Below are positions 17,241 through 26,583 of a stretch of DNA of 64,000 nucleotides, piece by piece (within the stretch, counting starts at the first letter, position 1; each line of letters opens with the position of its first letter). Position numbers and translations under genes: made by a program. The notes beneath the pieces were generated by a model, which ran no database searches, was not told where the DNA came from, and worked only from the letters and a program-made list of their open reading frames with translations. The DNA is taken from contig NZ_JACHFR010000002.1 in NCBI RefSeq assembly GCF_014202035.1, positions 701,816-765,815 of the forward strand. Direction: 5' to 3'. The stretch comes from Treponema rectale (GTDB lineage: Bacteria > Spirochaetota > Spirochaetia > Treponematales > Treponemataceae).

Positions 17241-19124
17241 TTATTTTGCAGAAAGTTTTATTTCTGAAGCGTTTTCCGCCTTTATTTTGATTCTGTAGAT
17301 TGTCTGCGGCCAGGTACGTCTTAAGCGGCTGTCTGCTATTTCTATAGGTTCAACGCTTATGTCAGTTTCTGACGCATCTGTTTTAACCCTTATGGAACCT
17401 GCTGTTCCGACGGTAATTGTCATGGAACTGCTGTCTACAAGAGGTTTTTCTTTTACCATAAGGTTCATGACCGTAAGGGCACGGTCTTTATCATTAAAAA
17501 TAATTGAATCATCAATATCCAGACCTTCTTCAGAAACGGATATCCTGCGGCTGTAGGATTTAACTCCGGCAGAAGAAGGGTAGGCTTTTGCAATGTTCAT
17601 GCTTATTGAATTTTCTTCAGTCTTAACTTCCTCTGCACGGAATTCTTTTCCGTCCTGCTGCATGATTCCGTTAAGTTCCGGAAGGTTGTGATAAGAACTC
17701 TGCATTGTCCAGATTTCATATCTCTGGGGAGAAAAAGTTTTCTGCGTATAGTTTTCTACTCCCACATCAATGATGAAAGGTTCTCCGTTCTTGTAAAGAA
17801 TGAAACTTCCCGTATCATTGTGGTTGTGGCTGTCTGCGTTATTTCCGGCTTTAGCTGCTGCTGAAAAAATTCCTTTGTGGACGATAAATACGCCTATGCT
17901 TTTGTACCAGATGTTTCTGCTTAAAGGTTCAGCTTTTTTCTGAAGTCCCTGAAGTCCCTGAAGTTCCTTAAGAATTTCTCTGTCGGCAAATATGGACTGA
18001 AGGGTGTAGTACATATTGCTCTGAGAAAGTTTGTCGGCGGTAAGACTGAAAAGTTTTTCTTCCGTAGATGAAGCTTTCCACTGATCTGCGGCAAAGGAAC
18101 AGAGGGCGTCAGAATGTACGGCTTTTCCAAACAGGAATTCCCTTGCGCCGGATTTTCCTGCCCGTGGTGAACAGTCTGCAAAATTAAAGAAATATTCTGA
18201 ATGGGGAATATTCATGTTGAGGATATATTCTGCAATGTTTTTAATTTTCGGAAGGGTGTAAACGCTTTCTGTAAGTTTATCAGTAACTCTGTTTATGATG
18301 TCACAGGCATTGTAAAAGGTAAGGCCTGCATGCCGGTAATATTCTGCGCCTTCAGAACAGCAGCCGTCTTCTCCATAGTCTTTTAAGAAACAGTCCAGGC
18401 TGTAAAAAGCTTTCTGAAGTATTTTTTTTCTCAGTTCATCTGAATGGGGAAGAATAAATGCCGCAAGAAGTGCATTCTGAGTACACCAGGGAGTCCAGTT
18501 GCACATCGGTTCATCATCGTTTCCCATCCACCAGAAATGTTCTGTAAGATAAGGTGTAATAATTCTCCGCTCAAGTTCATACTGAATGCGTTCACATATC
18601 ATCGGGGAATCGGCATCAAGTTCTTCTTTAAGCAGATACCAGGTTAAAGAAAGAAGGTTTGCTGTTTCTCCTGCAAAAAGTTCAAAAATAGGTCTTGAGG
18701 AATCAGGATAAGGAAGCTGGGGAGTATCCCGGGTATAAGAATTATGTGCCGGAAGATGCCAGCCGCTTTCTTCACAGATTAAAAATATTCCGTCTGTAAT
18801 GTCTTCAAGAAATCTTCCCTTATGTTCAAAACATTCTGCCAGAACAAGGATTATGAGCAGGGTACGGCGGTTAAAGTGATGGTTTTCAAAATTGACACGG
18901 TTTCCGTTTTTATAGAAATCATGCCAGAGGGAAATGTTAAGCTGAGGCCAGCCTTTACTTCTTAAAATCTGAAGGGCATTTTCTGCCTGCTCCAGGATGA
19001 AGTTTCTGAATTCATCACTGATGGAATTCCAGGTGTTTCTGTCAGAAGCTTTTGCAAAGGGAGTAAAGTCTTTTAAAGAAGCCGGTATTCTGTCAGAAAA
19101 AGAAGTAAAGGTTGTTTCGTTCAT
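17241..19124 (-). CDS. Heparinase II/III-family polysaccharide lyase, no signal peptide
   Basis: The 627-aa product has an alpha/alpha-toroid N-terminal half and a beta-sandwich C-terminal half with the Hepar_II_III signature: ADSHNHNDTGSFILYKNGEP, FIIDVGVENY and SSYHNLPELNG. Such enzymes cleave uronic-acid polysaccharides by beta-elimination using His/Tyr residues, leaving an unsaturated uronate end. There is no signal peptide, so it likely acts on imported oligosaccharides in the cytoplasm. It follows the second lyase by 21 bp with a good ribosome site. The exact PL family and substrate (heparan-like, hyaluronan, alginate or other) cannot be fixed by eye. Confidence 0.85.
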   Translation of the reverse strand: MNETTFTSFSDRIPASLKDFTPFAKASDRNTWNSISDEFRNFILEQAENALQILRSKGWPQLNISLWHDFYKNGNRVNFENHHFNRRTLLIILVLAECFEHKGRFLEDITDGIFLICEESGWHLPAHNSYTRDTPQLPYPDSSRPIFELFAGETANLLSLTWYLLKEELDADSPMICERIQYELERRIITPYLTEHFWWMGNDDEPMCNWTPWCTQNALLAAFILPHSDELRKKILQKAFYSLDCFLKDYGEDGCCSEGAEYYRHAGLTFYNACDIINRVTDKLTESVYTLPKIKNIAEYILNMNIPHSEYFFNFADCSPRAGKSGAREFLFGKAVHSDALCSFAADQWKASSTEEKLFSLTADKLSQSNMYYTLQSIFADREILKELQGLQGLQKKAEPLSRNIWYKSIGVFIVHKGIFSAAAKAGNNADSHNHNDTGSFILYKNGEPFIIDVGVENYTQKTFSPQRYEIWTMQSSYHNLPELNGIMQQDGKEFRAEEVKTEENSISMNIAKAYPSSAGVKSYSRRISVSEEGLDIDDSIIFNDKDRALTVMNLMVKEKPLVDSSSMTITVGTAGSIRVKTDASETDISVEPIEIADSRLRRTWPQTIYRIKIKAENASEIKLSAK

Positions 19125-19145
19125 GATTTCCTCTTTGTGAATGAA

Positions 19146-21164
19146 TTATACGTTAAGCATTGTTCCGATTTCTGTTTCGCCGGCTGCTTTATCAAATACT
19201 GTTACGTTTCCAAAACCGATGCATCCGTCAACAAGGTATGTATCTGTCGGTGTGGCGTATTCTTCGTGAGCAACAACTACTACATAATCTTTTGAGCCCT
19301 TTGTGATTTTAAGAGCCTGAAGCTGTGAATCCTTAAAGGTCCAGTTCTTGAAATTGGAACGTAATGGAATGAGCTGTACTTTTGTTTCTTCAAAACTGCC
19401 TGCCCTGTTAAGGGAGATTACTGTAAACATAAAGGAAGAGCCTTTTGCATTCCACTGAGTTTCCAGAGTTTCGTTATTTTCTACTGCATTGTAATGGCGG
19501 GAAAGTCTTGTTGCTGTTTTCTTTGTGCAGGCGTCAGGTGCAAGTAAAAGAATCTGTGCTTCATTTTTGCTGCTGGAGTATTTCCAGTTGCCGGATCCAG
19601 TCTCAGAAAGTTTTCCTTTGTTGTTGAAGTGAAGGAAATTCTGATAACTGTGGTTTCCGTTCGTGTAGAATTCGTCTGCAAGAATGAAGATGTCCGGCTT
19701 AAGGTAAATGACACGACGGTTTGCAAATACTCCGCCTTTTTCATTTGTCATGTATCCTATGTGTCCACCTTCTGCATAGGCATATTTCTTAAAGTCCTTG
19801 CAGGCTCTGTTTACTGCACGGTCAAGATGAGAACATTCCCAGCTGTCGATGTAATTGTAGCAGCTTGCTCCGTCAATTATTGTTGTGTTGTGGGCGGCTG
19901 CATCTTTAAATTCAAAACGTTCAGGCTTATTAACGTAAGTGTAGCGTCCTGAATCCATGAGAATGTCTTCTTCATTTGCATACAGGTCAATGTGAAGCTG
20001 GTCTGAATGACCGTGACCTGCTCCCAAAGTTCCGCAGTGGAAATGAAGGAAAGTATCTTTTTCTGTCCATCCGCTTCTCATGTAGATGTTTCCTGAATCT
20101 GCCAGTGCAAGTGTAAGGGATTGAGGATGTTCAGCCTTCATGTTTTTATATTCTTCGGCAAGTTCAGCTCCTACTTCCCATGCTGAATCAAAGTCTAATT
20201 CAGGATAGCCGCTGCCTTTAAGAACAGGATCATGGAAGAAAGCTGCTCCTATGGTTGTAACGTCCCGGACATCAATTTCATCACTGTCGCCGTTGGAAAT
20301 TTCTTCTCCGTTCGGTTTCTGCCAGTATACGTTTGCAAGGGCCATTTTGTGCACGCGTTCACTGAAACCTTCCGGCAGTTCAATTCCGTTTCTTTCTGCA
20401 AGAATTACGACGGTATAGAAAAGCTGGGTTACTTCATTATGGTACATAGGGCTCTGTTCCCACTGTGCACCGTCATCGTATACCTGAAGTCTTATTTCCG
20501 TATCAAGCCGTTTGATTGCAGTCTTTACATATTCTTTTGTACGCTCTGTTTCCGGAAGCATTACGCCTGCAACAAAAAGCCCGTGGTTTGCCATTACGCC
20601 CCAGTTGCTCATCATGTTGTACCAGTTCCATACGGACATAATGAATTCTGCATGTTCCGTCATGCTGGCAACAAATTTGTCCATTACTTCCCCAGTGATT
20701 GCAGGGCTTCCTTTAAAGTACATCATTGCCTTAATCCAGTATTCCATACGGAGTCCTGTTTCAAGAGTACGCCAGGCCTTATCATTTTCTGGAATGTGGG
20801 GAACGGTTTCTATCCATCCTGAAAGCTGGTTTACGAAAGTTTCTGCATATTTTTCGTCTTTTGTAACTGCATATGCCTGACCGAGACATATCCAGAATCT
20901 CATGCGGTTAAAGGCATAGATAAATTCCGGGTCATCACCAGGCATGTAGAGCCAGTCAATTTTATCTTTAAAGACAACCGGTTCTACAGTCTGCTCCATG
21001 TCCCATCTTAAATCGAATTTGAATTCCTGCCGGCAAACTTCATCGGCAACTCTCATTACGTGGGCAAGTTCTTCCTTACAGTTATTTTTTACATATTCTG
21101 CGGTAAGTTCCCTGTCATTAAAAAAGAATTTTCTTCCCTGATTAAAGAATTTGTTTACGTCCAT
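19146..21164 (-). CDS. Heparinase II/III-family polysaccharide lyase, second type
   Basis: The 672-aa product has a helical toroid domain (about 1-340; motifs WETGLRM-like WRTLETGLRMEYW and NWGVMANHGLF) and a beta-sandwich domain with GAGHGHSDQLHIDLYANEED, LMDSGRYTY and AAHNTTIIDG, typical of the Hepar_II_III superfamily. It has no signal peptide. Only one base separates it from the GH88 stop codon, so the two are translationally coupled. It differs enough from the neighbouring lyase that the two probably cut different linkages of one polymer or two related polymers. Confidence 0.87.
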   Translation of the reverse strand: MDVNKFFNQGRKFFFNDRELTAEYVKNNCKEELAHVMRVADEVCRQEFKFDLRWDMEQTVEPVVFKDKIDWLYMPGDDPEFIYAFNRMRFWICLGQAYAVTKDEKYAETFVNQLSGWIETVPHIPENDKAWRTLETGLRMEYWIKAMMYFKGSPAITGEVMDKFVASMTEHAEFIMSVWNWYNMMSNWGVMANHGLFVAGVMLPETERTKEYVKTAIKRLDTEIRLQVYDDGAQWEQSPMYHNEVTQLFYTVVILAERNGIELPEGFSERVHKMALANVYWQKPNGEEISNGDSDEIDVRDVTTIGAAFFHDPVLKGSGYPELDFDSAWEVGAELAEEYKNMKAEHPQSLTLALADSGNIYMRSGWTEKDTFLHFHCGTLGAGHGHSDQLHIDLYANEEDILMDSGRYTYVNKPERFEFKDAAAHNTTIIDGASCYNYIDSWECSHLDRAVNRACKDFKKYAYAEGGHIGYMTNEKGGVFANRRVIYLKPDIFILADEFYTNGNHSYQNFLHFNNKGKLSETGSGNWKYSSSKNEAQILLLAPDACTKKTATRLSRHYNAVENNETLETQWNAKGSSFMFTVISLNRAGSFEETKVQLIPLRSNFKNWTFKDSQLQALKITKGSKDYVVVVAHEEYATPTDTYLVDGCIGFGNVTVFDKAAGETEIGTMLNV

Positions 21165-21165
21165 T

Positions 21166-22341
21166 TTACCAATACAACTCCCATGCCGGATTTACAATGC
21201 GGGTAAGAGCTTCCATGTAGAAGTAGTCTCCCCATGATGTACATTCATCAACGCCTTCAGGTGTACAGGTATTGTACGGTGATTTTTTACTGTAGGTTCC
21301 GTGAAGGAGAAGGCCGTTTGATTTAGAGAAATCTTTTACTGCATATTTATCAACAAGAGCCTTAAGAAGAACTCTTGCTTTTCTTTCAAGTTCTTTGTCT
21401 CCTGTCTGAGAAGCCATGTCCAGAAGTCCGCAGGCAACGATACAGTCAGAAGAAGAATCCCTTGGTTCAGTTTCTCCGTCGTGAACAGCATTGTCATCGT
21501 TAAAAATCATGTCCCAGTAAGGAACGTTGTCTTCCGGAAGGCGGGAAAGATAAAAGTCTGCAGTGCGGTGGAAAGCTTTAAGGTATTCCTCATTGCGGTC
21601 ATAGCGGTAGGCAAGGGAGGAACCGTATACGCCCCAGCTCTGTCCTCTGGCCCACACAGAATCATCTGCATATCCCTGACAGGTTCTTCCGTAAAGAGGT
21701 GCTCCTGTCTCGCAGTCCATAAAGAAGGTATGGAAGGTAGAGCCGTCTGCCCGGATGGAATTTTTCATACATGTCTGGGTATGAAGGCGTGCGATTTCTG
21801 CATACTTTTTATCGCCCGTTTCCCTGCTGGCCCAGTAAAGAAGGGGAGTGTTAAGAAGACAGTCTACTATATACCTGTAGTTGTCTTTTTCTCCAAGAGC
21901 GCCCCATGCCTGAATGAAGTTTCCTTTTGTCTGGAATCTGGAAATAAGCTGGTCGGCTGCTTTTATGGCTGCACTTCTTCCCATATCGCTTTTTATAAGT
22001 TTCCAGGCTGCAACACAGCTTGGGGAATATAAAAATCCCATATCGTGGTGATCAACAGAAATTTTGTTTTCAATTCTGTAGTTCATGCTTTTTACATGCT
22101 CAAGGGCGGCATTTTTAAAAGCCTCGTCTTTTGTGTATTCATAAGCCAGCCAGATTTCTCCAGGCCAGAATCCTGTAGTCCACTGATCATTTTTACACTG
22201 AGGATAAAAGTTATTCACGCTGGAATGATTCTGAGAACTTGTGGTGAATTCGCCAAGATTGCGGCGAACCTGTTCAATGCATTTTTCTAAAGCTGCACGG
22301 GCTTCTTCATCGGTTAAAACCGGGGAATTGTCTCTAATCAT
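21166..22341 (-). CDS. GH88 unsaturated glucuronyl hydrolase
   Basis: The 391-aa product shows the GH88 pattern: DQWTTGFWPGEIWLAY, VDHHDMGFLY and CQGYADDSVWARGQSWGVY. The aspartates in HHDMG and ADDSVWARG occupy the positions of the two catalytic aspartates of characterised unsaturated glucuronyl hydrolases. It removes the unsaturated uronate left by polysaccharide lyases, which fits the two lyase genes immediately downstream. There is no signal peptide, so it is cytoplasmic. No clear ribosome site precedes the ATG. It is probably the first gene of the minus-strand operon running to 13264. Confidence 0.93.
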   Translation of the reverse strand: MIRDNSPVLTDEEARAALEKCIEQVRRNLGEFTTSSQNHSSVNNFYPQCKNDQWTTGFWPGEIWLAYEYTKDEAFKNAALEHVKSMNYRIENKISVDHHDMGFLYSPSCVAAWKLIKSDMGRSAAIKAADQLISRFQTKGNFIQAWGALGEKDNYRYIVDCLLNTPLLYWASRETGDKKYAEIARLHTQTCMKNSIRADGSTFHTFFMDCETGAPLYGRTCQGYADDSVWARGQSWGVYGSSLAYRYDRNEEYLKAFHRTADFYLSRLPEDNVPYWDMIFNDDNAVHDGETEPRDSSSDCIVACGLLDMASQTGDKELERKARVLLKALVDKYAVKDFSKSNGLLLHGTYSKKSPYNTCTPEGVDECTSWGDYFYMEALTRIVNPAWELYW

Positions 22342-22382
22342 AATGCTTTAACTGTAAACCTAAATCGGTAGTAATGCAAGTG

Positions 22383-22408
22383 TGATATTAGATTATAAAA
22401 AGTGATAT
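22383..22408. promoter_or_regulatory. 20-bp-phased operator-like repeat upstream of GH88
   Basis: GTGATAT occurs twice with TGATAT at 22383 and 22403, exactly 20 bp apart, as at 5659-5686. On the minus strand a TATAAT lies between the repeats, so a bound protein could block or touch the promoter. The distance to the GH88 start codon is almost the same as at the AraC gene. Confidence 0.55.
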
Positions 22409-22430
22409 CAAATTTTATTTAAGAGGCAGG

Positions 22431-23384
22431 TTATTTTCCGCTGTTTCTTTCCCAGAAGACCCCATCGCTGTATCCCTGAATGGATTTGTCCCTTTCTGCA
22501 TCGGCAAGGCGTTTTTCTGCCCAGGTACAGAACTGGGGGCTTTGTTCAACGCCAAGATAGTGACGGTTCAGTTTTTTTGCAGTAACACTGGTTGTGCCGC
22601 TTCCTAGAAAAGGGTCAAAAATAAAGTCCCCTTCATTACTTGAGGCAAGAATCATTTTTGCAATGAGTTTTTCCGGTTTTTGAGTAGGGTGGGCTGTATT
22701 TTCTGCCATGCTCCAGAAAGGAATTGAAATATCATCCCAGAAGTTTCCGGGGCAGGTATCCCTGAAGTTTCCGTCTTCGTTTTCGTTCCAGTCTTTAGGA
22801 ATGCCGTTTACTTTATAAGGGGCTATGACTTTCCGTCTTAGTTTTACTCTGTCTATATTGAATGTAAAGCTGTCGCTTACGGTGCAGAACCAGATGTCTT
22901 CCATAGAGTTTTTCCAGTTTGCTTTAGCTCCCCGGCCTTTTTCTCTCTGCCAGGTGATCCGGTTCTGTATTATAAGCCGTTTTTCATCCTCAAGGGCACA
23001 GAGCACGTCTGCAATAACCATGGAACTTTTCCAGTCGCAGCAAATGTAAAATGAAGCGTCTTTTTTCAGCAGGGGAAGAAGTCTGTTCAGCCAGTTAAGG
23101 GTGTACTGATAGTAAGATTTTCTGTCGGTAGCAGAAAACTTTTTTTCTGCATAGGTTTTGTTAAGGTTATAGGGAGGATCAATTATGGCAAGACTGACAA
23201 AATTTTCCGGCAGGTTCTCCATTATTTTCAGAGTGTCTGCACAGATTGTCCTGTCAGTTATATTTTTAACTTCTTTTATTGAAGAGAAATCGCTCTGGTC
23301 AGAAAAGGTAAGGCATCTGTCGAAGAAGTCTTTTCCTTCTTCAACAGATATATCCAGAGTTTTATTACGCTGGGACTTAGCCAT
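22431..23384 (-). CDS. Orphan N6-adenine/N4-cytosine DNA methyltransferase, beta class
   Basis: The 317-aa product has the catalytic motif IDPPYNL early and the SAM-binding motif FDPFLGSGTTS late, preceded by HPTQKPEKLI. This order defines beta-class methyltransferases such as the CcrM/HinfI type. The segment between the motifs should read the target site. No restriction gene is adjacent, so it may be a regulatory or orphan enzyme. A TTG at 23420 allows a longer form; I chose the ATG at 23384, which overlaps the upstream gene by 8 bp. Confidence 0.9.
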   Translation of the reverse strand: MAKSQRNKTLDISVEEGKDFFDRCLTFSDQSDFSSIKEVKNITDRTICADTLKIMENLPENFVSLAIIDPPYNLNKTYAEKKFSATDRKSYYQYTLNWLNRLLPLLKKDASFYICCDWKSSMVIADVLCALEDEKRLIIQNRITWQREKGRGAKANWKNSMEDIWFCTVSDSFTFNIDRVKLRRKVIAPYKVNGIPKDWNENEDGNFRDTCPGNFWDDISIPFWSMAENTAHPTQKPEKLIAKMILASSNEGDFIFDPFLGSGTTSVTAKKLNRHYLGVEQSPQFCTWAEKRLADAERDKSIQGYSDGVFWERNSGK

Positions 23385-24273
23385 TCTTTTTTGATTCGAT
23401 TTCGTTGTGCTGCTTTTCAAGAAGTTCCATTACATGATCAATCATCTTCTGTTTAGGATCACTTTCGTCAGCAGGAAGGGATGCCAGATACTGATCTCTG
23501 AACGGCTTGCATTCAATTACTTCATGAGCACCAAAGATTGTTACTGCCGGTGCACAGAGGTCATTAAGCATGTTTTCATCCTGAATTTCAAGAATTGAAC
23601 CGTTGATTGTAACAAGAAGGACTACGTCAAAAAGACGAAGGTAACTGTCAATTTCTTTAAGACCACGTTTTGTTTCCGGATGTCCCGGACGATAACGTGT
23701 ACCGCTCGGGAATACAAGAATTACTTCTCCACGTTTCTTACACTCAGTCATGGCACGCATTGCAGCCATATTTATTTTGCGGGCTTTCTGTTCTTCTGCC
23801 TTAGCTTCTTCTTCTGTTGCAGCATCGGCTTCTTTTTTGTCCAGTGAGCGGGTAGGATAAATAACTACACGGGTAAAACTTTCTGCAAAAGCACGTACAG
23901 TAGGATCTGCTTCATTGAGTTTCATGCCGGCAATGGCAACAATTCTTTTTGAAAGGTCTGCCACTTTAGGATTTCCTGATTTTTCAAGCATGTAACAGAA
24001 TGAAGGAAGGTCTGTATTTGAATAATGTTCCATGAGAATCAGACCACTTTTTCCTGACTGAACAAGATCATAGAATTTTTCAAAGTTTTCTATTCCTTCA
24101 AGATGGCTTTCAGGAAGAGTATTGTCTTCTACAAGCATGTCCATGATTTTTCTTGTTTCAGGATTTGCAACCTGATAGACATTTGTTTCGTCTATTTTTG
24201 CTGCAGCATGAGAAAGTTTGCTGAGCTTGTCAAAAGAACTTGCATATCGCTTGTATAAAGGAGCTTTTTCCAT
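23377..24273 (-). CDS. PlsC-like 1-acylglycerol-3-phosphate acyltransferase
   Basis: The 298-aa product contains the acyltransferase HX4D box as MEHYSNTD and a later block VFPSGTRYRPGHPETKRG matching the substrate-binding FPEGTR motif. Such enzymes move an acyl group to glycerol-3-phosphate or lysophosphatidate in phospholipid synthesis at the inner membrane. There is no obvious membrane span, only hydrophobic stretches. The Lys/Glu/Ala-rich insert around residues 150-170 is unusual. It has a GAGGG site and is followed directly by the methyltransferase. Confidence 0.8.
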   Translation of the reverse strand: MEKAPLYKRYASSFDKLSKLSHAAAKIDETNVYQVANPETRKIMDMLVEDNTLPESHLEGIENFEKFYDLVQSGKSGLILMEHYSNTDLPSFCYMLEKSGNPKVADLSKRIVAIAGMKLNEADPTVRAFAESFTRVVIYPTRSLDKKEADAATEEEAKAEEQKARKINMAAMRAMTECKKRGEVILVFPSGTRYRPGHPETKRGLKEIDSYLRLFDVVLLVTINGSILEIQDENMLNDLCAPAVTIFGAHEVIECKPFRDQYLASLPADESDPKQKMIDHVMELLEKQHNEIESKKNG

Positions 24274-24384
24274 AAATCCCTCGATTGATTTTATTAAAAG
24301 TTAAATTCAATTTTAAAATGATTAAAGCGTTCATGTCAATCAGACAGCGCAATACTTGTGACTGCCTCATTAGAACGCAGGTGT

Positions 24385-26523
24385 TTACAGCCGGTCATCG
24401 ATGAATTGAATGAAATCATCATAGGGACGGGGTTTCGAAAAATAATATCCCTGGATTATGTCACAGTGAAGCTTTCTTAAGAAGTCCAGCTGTTCTTCTG
24501 TTTCTACACCTTCTGCTACGACGTTCATTTTTTTAAAATGGGCAAGTTCTATAGTATGACGCAGAATTTCATCTCCACCGTCATTTCCTATAAAATCAAT
24601 AAGGCTTTTATCAAGTTTTATTACGTCAAAGGGCAGAAGATTGAGACAGCTTAAAGATGAAAGGCCTGTTCCAAAATCATCCATGTGAATTTTAAAACCT
24701 TCCTGCTTAAGCGTTGCAGTAAGTTCCTTGAGTTTAAGGTTGCTGCTTTCATAGGTTTCTGTAAGTTCAAGAGGAACATAATCAGGCAGAATGCTGTTGC
24801 TTTTTATAATTTCCTTGTATTTCTGAATGAGACCGCTGTGATGAAGGCTTGCTCTGGATACGTTAATCGAAATTGGAATGATTTTCTTTCCTTCTTCCTG
24901 TCTCCGTCTTATAAGTGAACATACTGCAGTGAATACGTATTCATCAAGCTTTACTATAAGACCGTTTCTTTCAAAAAGAGGTATGAAATCTACAGGAGGA
25001 ATCACAGTACCGTCTTTCTGGATCCATCGCACAAGTGCTTCAGCCCCTACAAGTTTCTCTTCGTCTGCAGAAAATTTAGGCTGAAACCAAACCTTGAATT
25101 CATCTGCGGCCAGTGCATCAGAAAACGAAGATTCAAGAAGCTGCTCTTTCATGTGAATTTTACTTACGGGTCCGTTATAGTTTGCAAAATGCACTTCATA
25201 GTTCCGTTTAATGCTTTTTGCTGCAAACAGGACTCTGTCACATATTGTGTTTATTGGAAGAGTGTGATCGATATTGCCGTAGAATCCATAATTGATTTTA
25301 AAGTTTTTTATCGGTGCATTACTGATTATATTTTTTGAGTTTTCAAGAAATACATCTTTAGAATTCCGCCTGCTGGTAGGGAACAGAGAAATAAATGAAT
25401 CACCTCCATACCGGCCTATGATTCCGTAAGGCTCAAGTTTTTTAAATTCAACAGCAAGATATTTCAGTAATTTGTCTGCAACAGCCGTTCCGTAAATACT
25501 GTTGAGCATTTTAAAATTATTTATGTCTCCTAAAAGTACGTCGTAACTTTTTTCAGGATTGTTTTTGAGGATTTTTTTTGCTTCTTCAAAGAATCCTTCC
25601 CTGTTTAACACTCCAGTCAGTTTGTCGTGTTCAAAGGCGTAAAACTTTTTTGCTGTATCACGCATTCTTATATAGAAGAGAAGTATGACAAGAACTGTCA
25701 GCGCCAGAGAAACCAGTGTTTCCGGAATCATGTCTTTCCATGTAATCCAGCCGGATACAGGTTCTACAGAAAGGTACCAGATGTCATTCGGAACAGGTAT
25801 TTTTATGCTGAGATCTTTTGAAACATCTGCATTGCAGTCTGTAAAGATAAAACCGTATTCATCGGTATAAGTATGTCTGTTGTTCTTTTTCCATACACCG
25901 AAGTCGTATTCAGAAGCAGATGTGTCTACTTCTGAAATAATCTGCTGTACAAACTTATTCCAGTCCAGTACGACTACCGAAAAAGCTTCAAATTTACCGT
26001 TGGTAAAAATAGGATTTCTTATGATAAAGCCTGTTTTTCCGTTTTTGAGGATATTCGGACCGGCAACAGTAATTTCTCTGGTAGAAATTGCCTGAACGGA
26101 TTTTTCTCCCAGTTCAGTATCTTTAATCAAGTTAAAGCCGATTGTTGAGTCTTTTATCTCTTCCGGCCATGCATGGGAGATTATTCCGCAGGGAGCAATG
26201 AAGAATTCGCTTGCAGAGGGGGTGCTTTTTCCAAGCCCGGTACAGTACATGTCAAATTCATCAAGAAAAGGCTTTCTGTTGTGAAGGTAAAGGTTTTCCA
26301 TTGACTGGGTAATGTAGAGGCTGGAATTTACTATCAGTTTTATTCCTGAAGCAACACTTTCTCCGTAGATTTTGGCATTGTCGATTTGTTCCTGATGATT
26401 GGTTTTATACATCAGGTGCATGGAAAGTGCCTGAAAAATAAAGCTGATCACTGCTATGAATGTCAGGAGTTTTTTCTGAGAGGAAGAAATTGATACTTTA
26501 GAACTTAATTTTGTTCTGCGCAC
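24385..26523 (-). CDS. Membrane c-di-GMP protein, degenerate GGDEF plus EAL
   Basis: The 712-aa product has two membrane spans (about 20-40 and 265-290) bracketing a ~220-aa periplasmic sensor of probable Cache type. A GGDEF domain follows with GRYGGDSF in place of GGDEF, and then an EAL domain with intact EALVRW, DDFGTG, KLDKSLI and AEGVET. It should hydrolyse c-di-GMP in response to an external signal; the changed GGDSF suggests the cyclase half is inactive or only binds GTP. The start is GTG, with no ribosome site and TATAAT exactly 6 nt upstream, so the mRNA is probably leaderless. Confidence 0.92.
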   Translation of the reverse strand: MRRTKLSSKVSISSSQKKLLTFIAVISFIFQALSMHLMYKTNHQEQIDNAKIYGESVASGIKLIVNSSLYITQSMENLYLHNRKPFLDEFDMYCTGLGKSTPSASEFFIAPCGIISHAWPEEIKDSTIGFNLIKDTELGEKSVQAISTREITVAGPNILKNGKTGFIIRNPIFTNGKFEAFSVVVLDWNKFVQQIISEVDTSASEYDFGVWKKNNRHTYTDEYGFIFTDCNADVSKDLSIKIPVPNDIWYLSVEPVSGWITWKDMIPETLVSLALTVLVILLFYIRMRDTAKKFYAFEHDKLTGVLNREGFFEEAKKILKNNPEKSYDVLLGDINNFKMLNSIYGTAVADKLLKYLAVEFKKLEPYGIIGRYGGDSFISLFPTSRRNSKDVFLENSKNIISNAPIKNFKINYGFYGNIDHTLPINTICDRVLFAAKSIKRNYEVHFANYNGPVSKIHMKEQLLESSFSDALAADEFKVWFQPKFSADEEKLVGAEALVRWIQKDGTVIPPVDFIPLFERNGLIVKLDEYVFTAVCSLIRRRQEEGKKIIPISINVSRASLHHSGLIQKYKEIIKSNSILPDYVPLELTETYESSNLKLKELTATLKQEGFKIHMDDFGTGLSSLSCLNLLPFDVIKLDKSLIDFIGNDGGDEILRHTIELAHFKKMNVVAEGVETEEQLDFLRKLHCDIIQGYYFSKPRPYDDFIQFIDDRL

Positions 26524-26529
26524 ATAAAC

Positions 26530-26535
26530 ATTATA
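26530..26535 (-). promoter_or_regulatory. -10 box 6 nt before the GGDEF/EAL start codon
   Basis: A perfect TATAAT on the minus strand, then GTTTAT, then the GTG start. The -35 region is weak. Transcription would start at or within a base of the start codon. Confidence 0.6.
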
Positions 26536-26583
26536 ACCCCAAATATTTAGAAATTCATTTTTTAATTTTTTTTTAATAAAGTA

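Noticed and set aside
20232-20822. 196-aa plus-strand frame opposite the polysaccharide lyase
   Set aside because: Shadow frame of a well-supported gene with no recognisable protein features.
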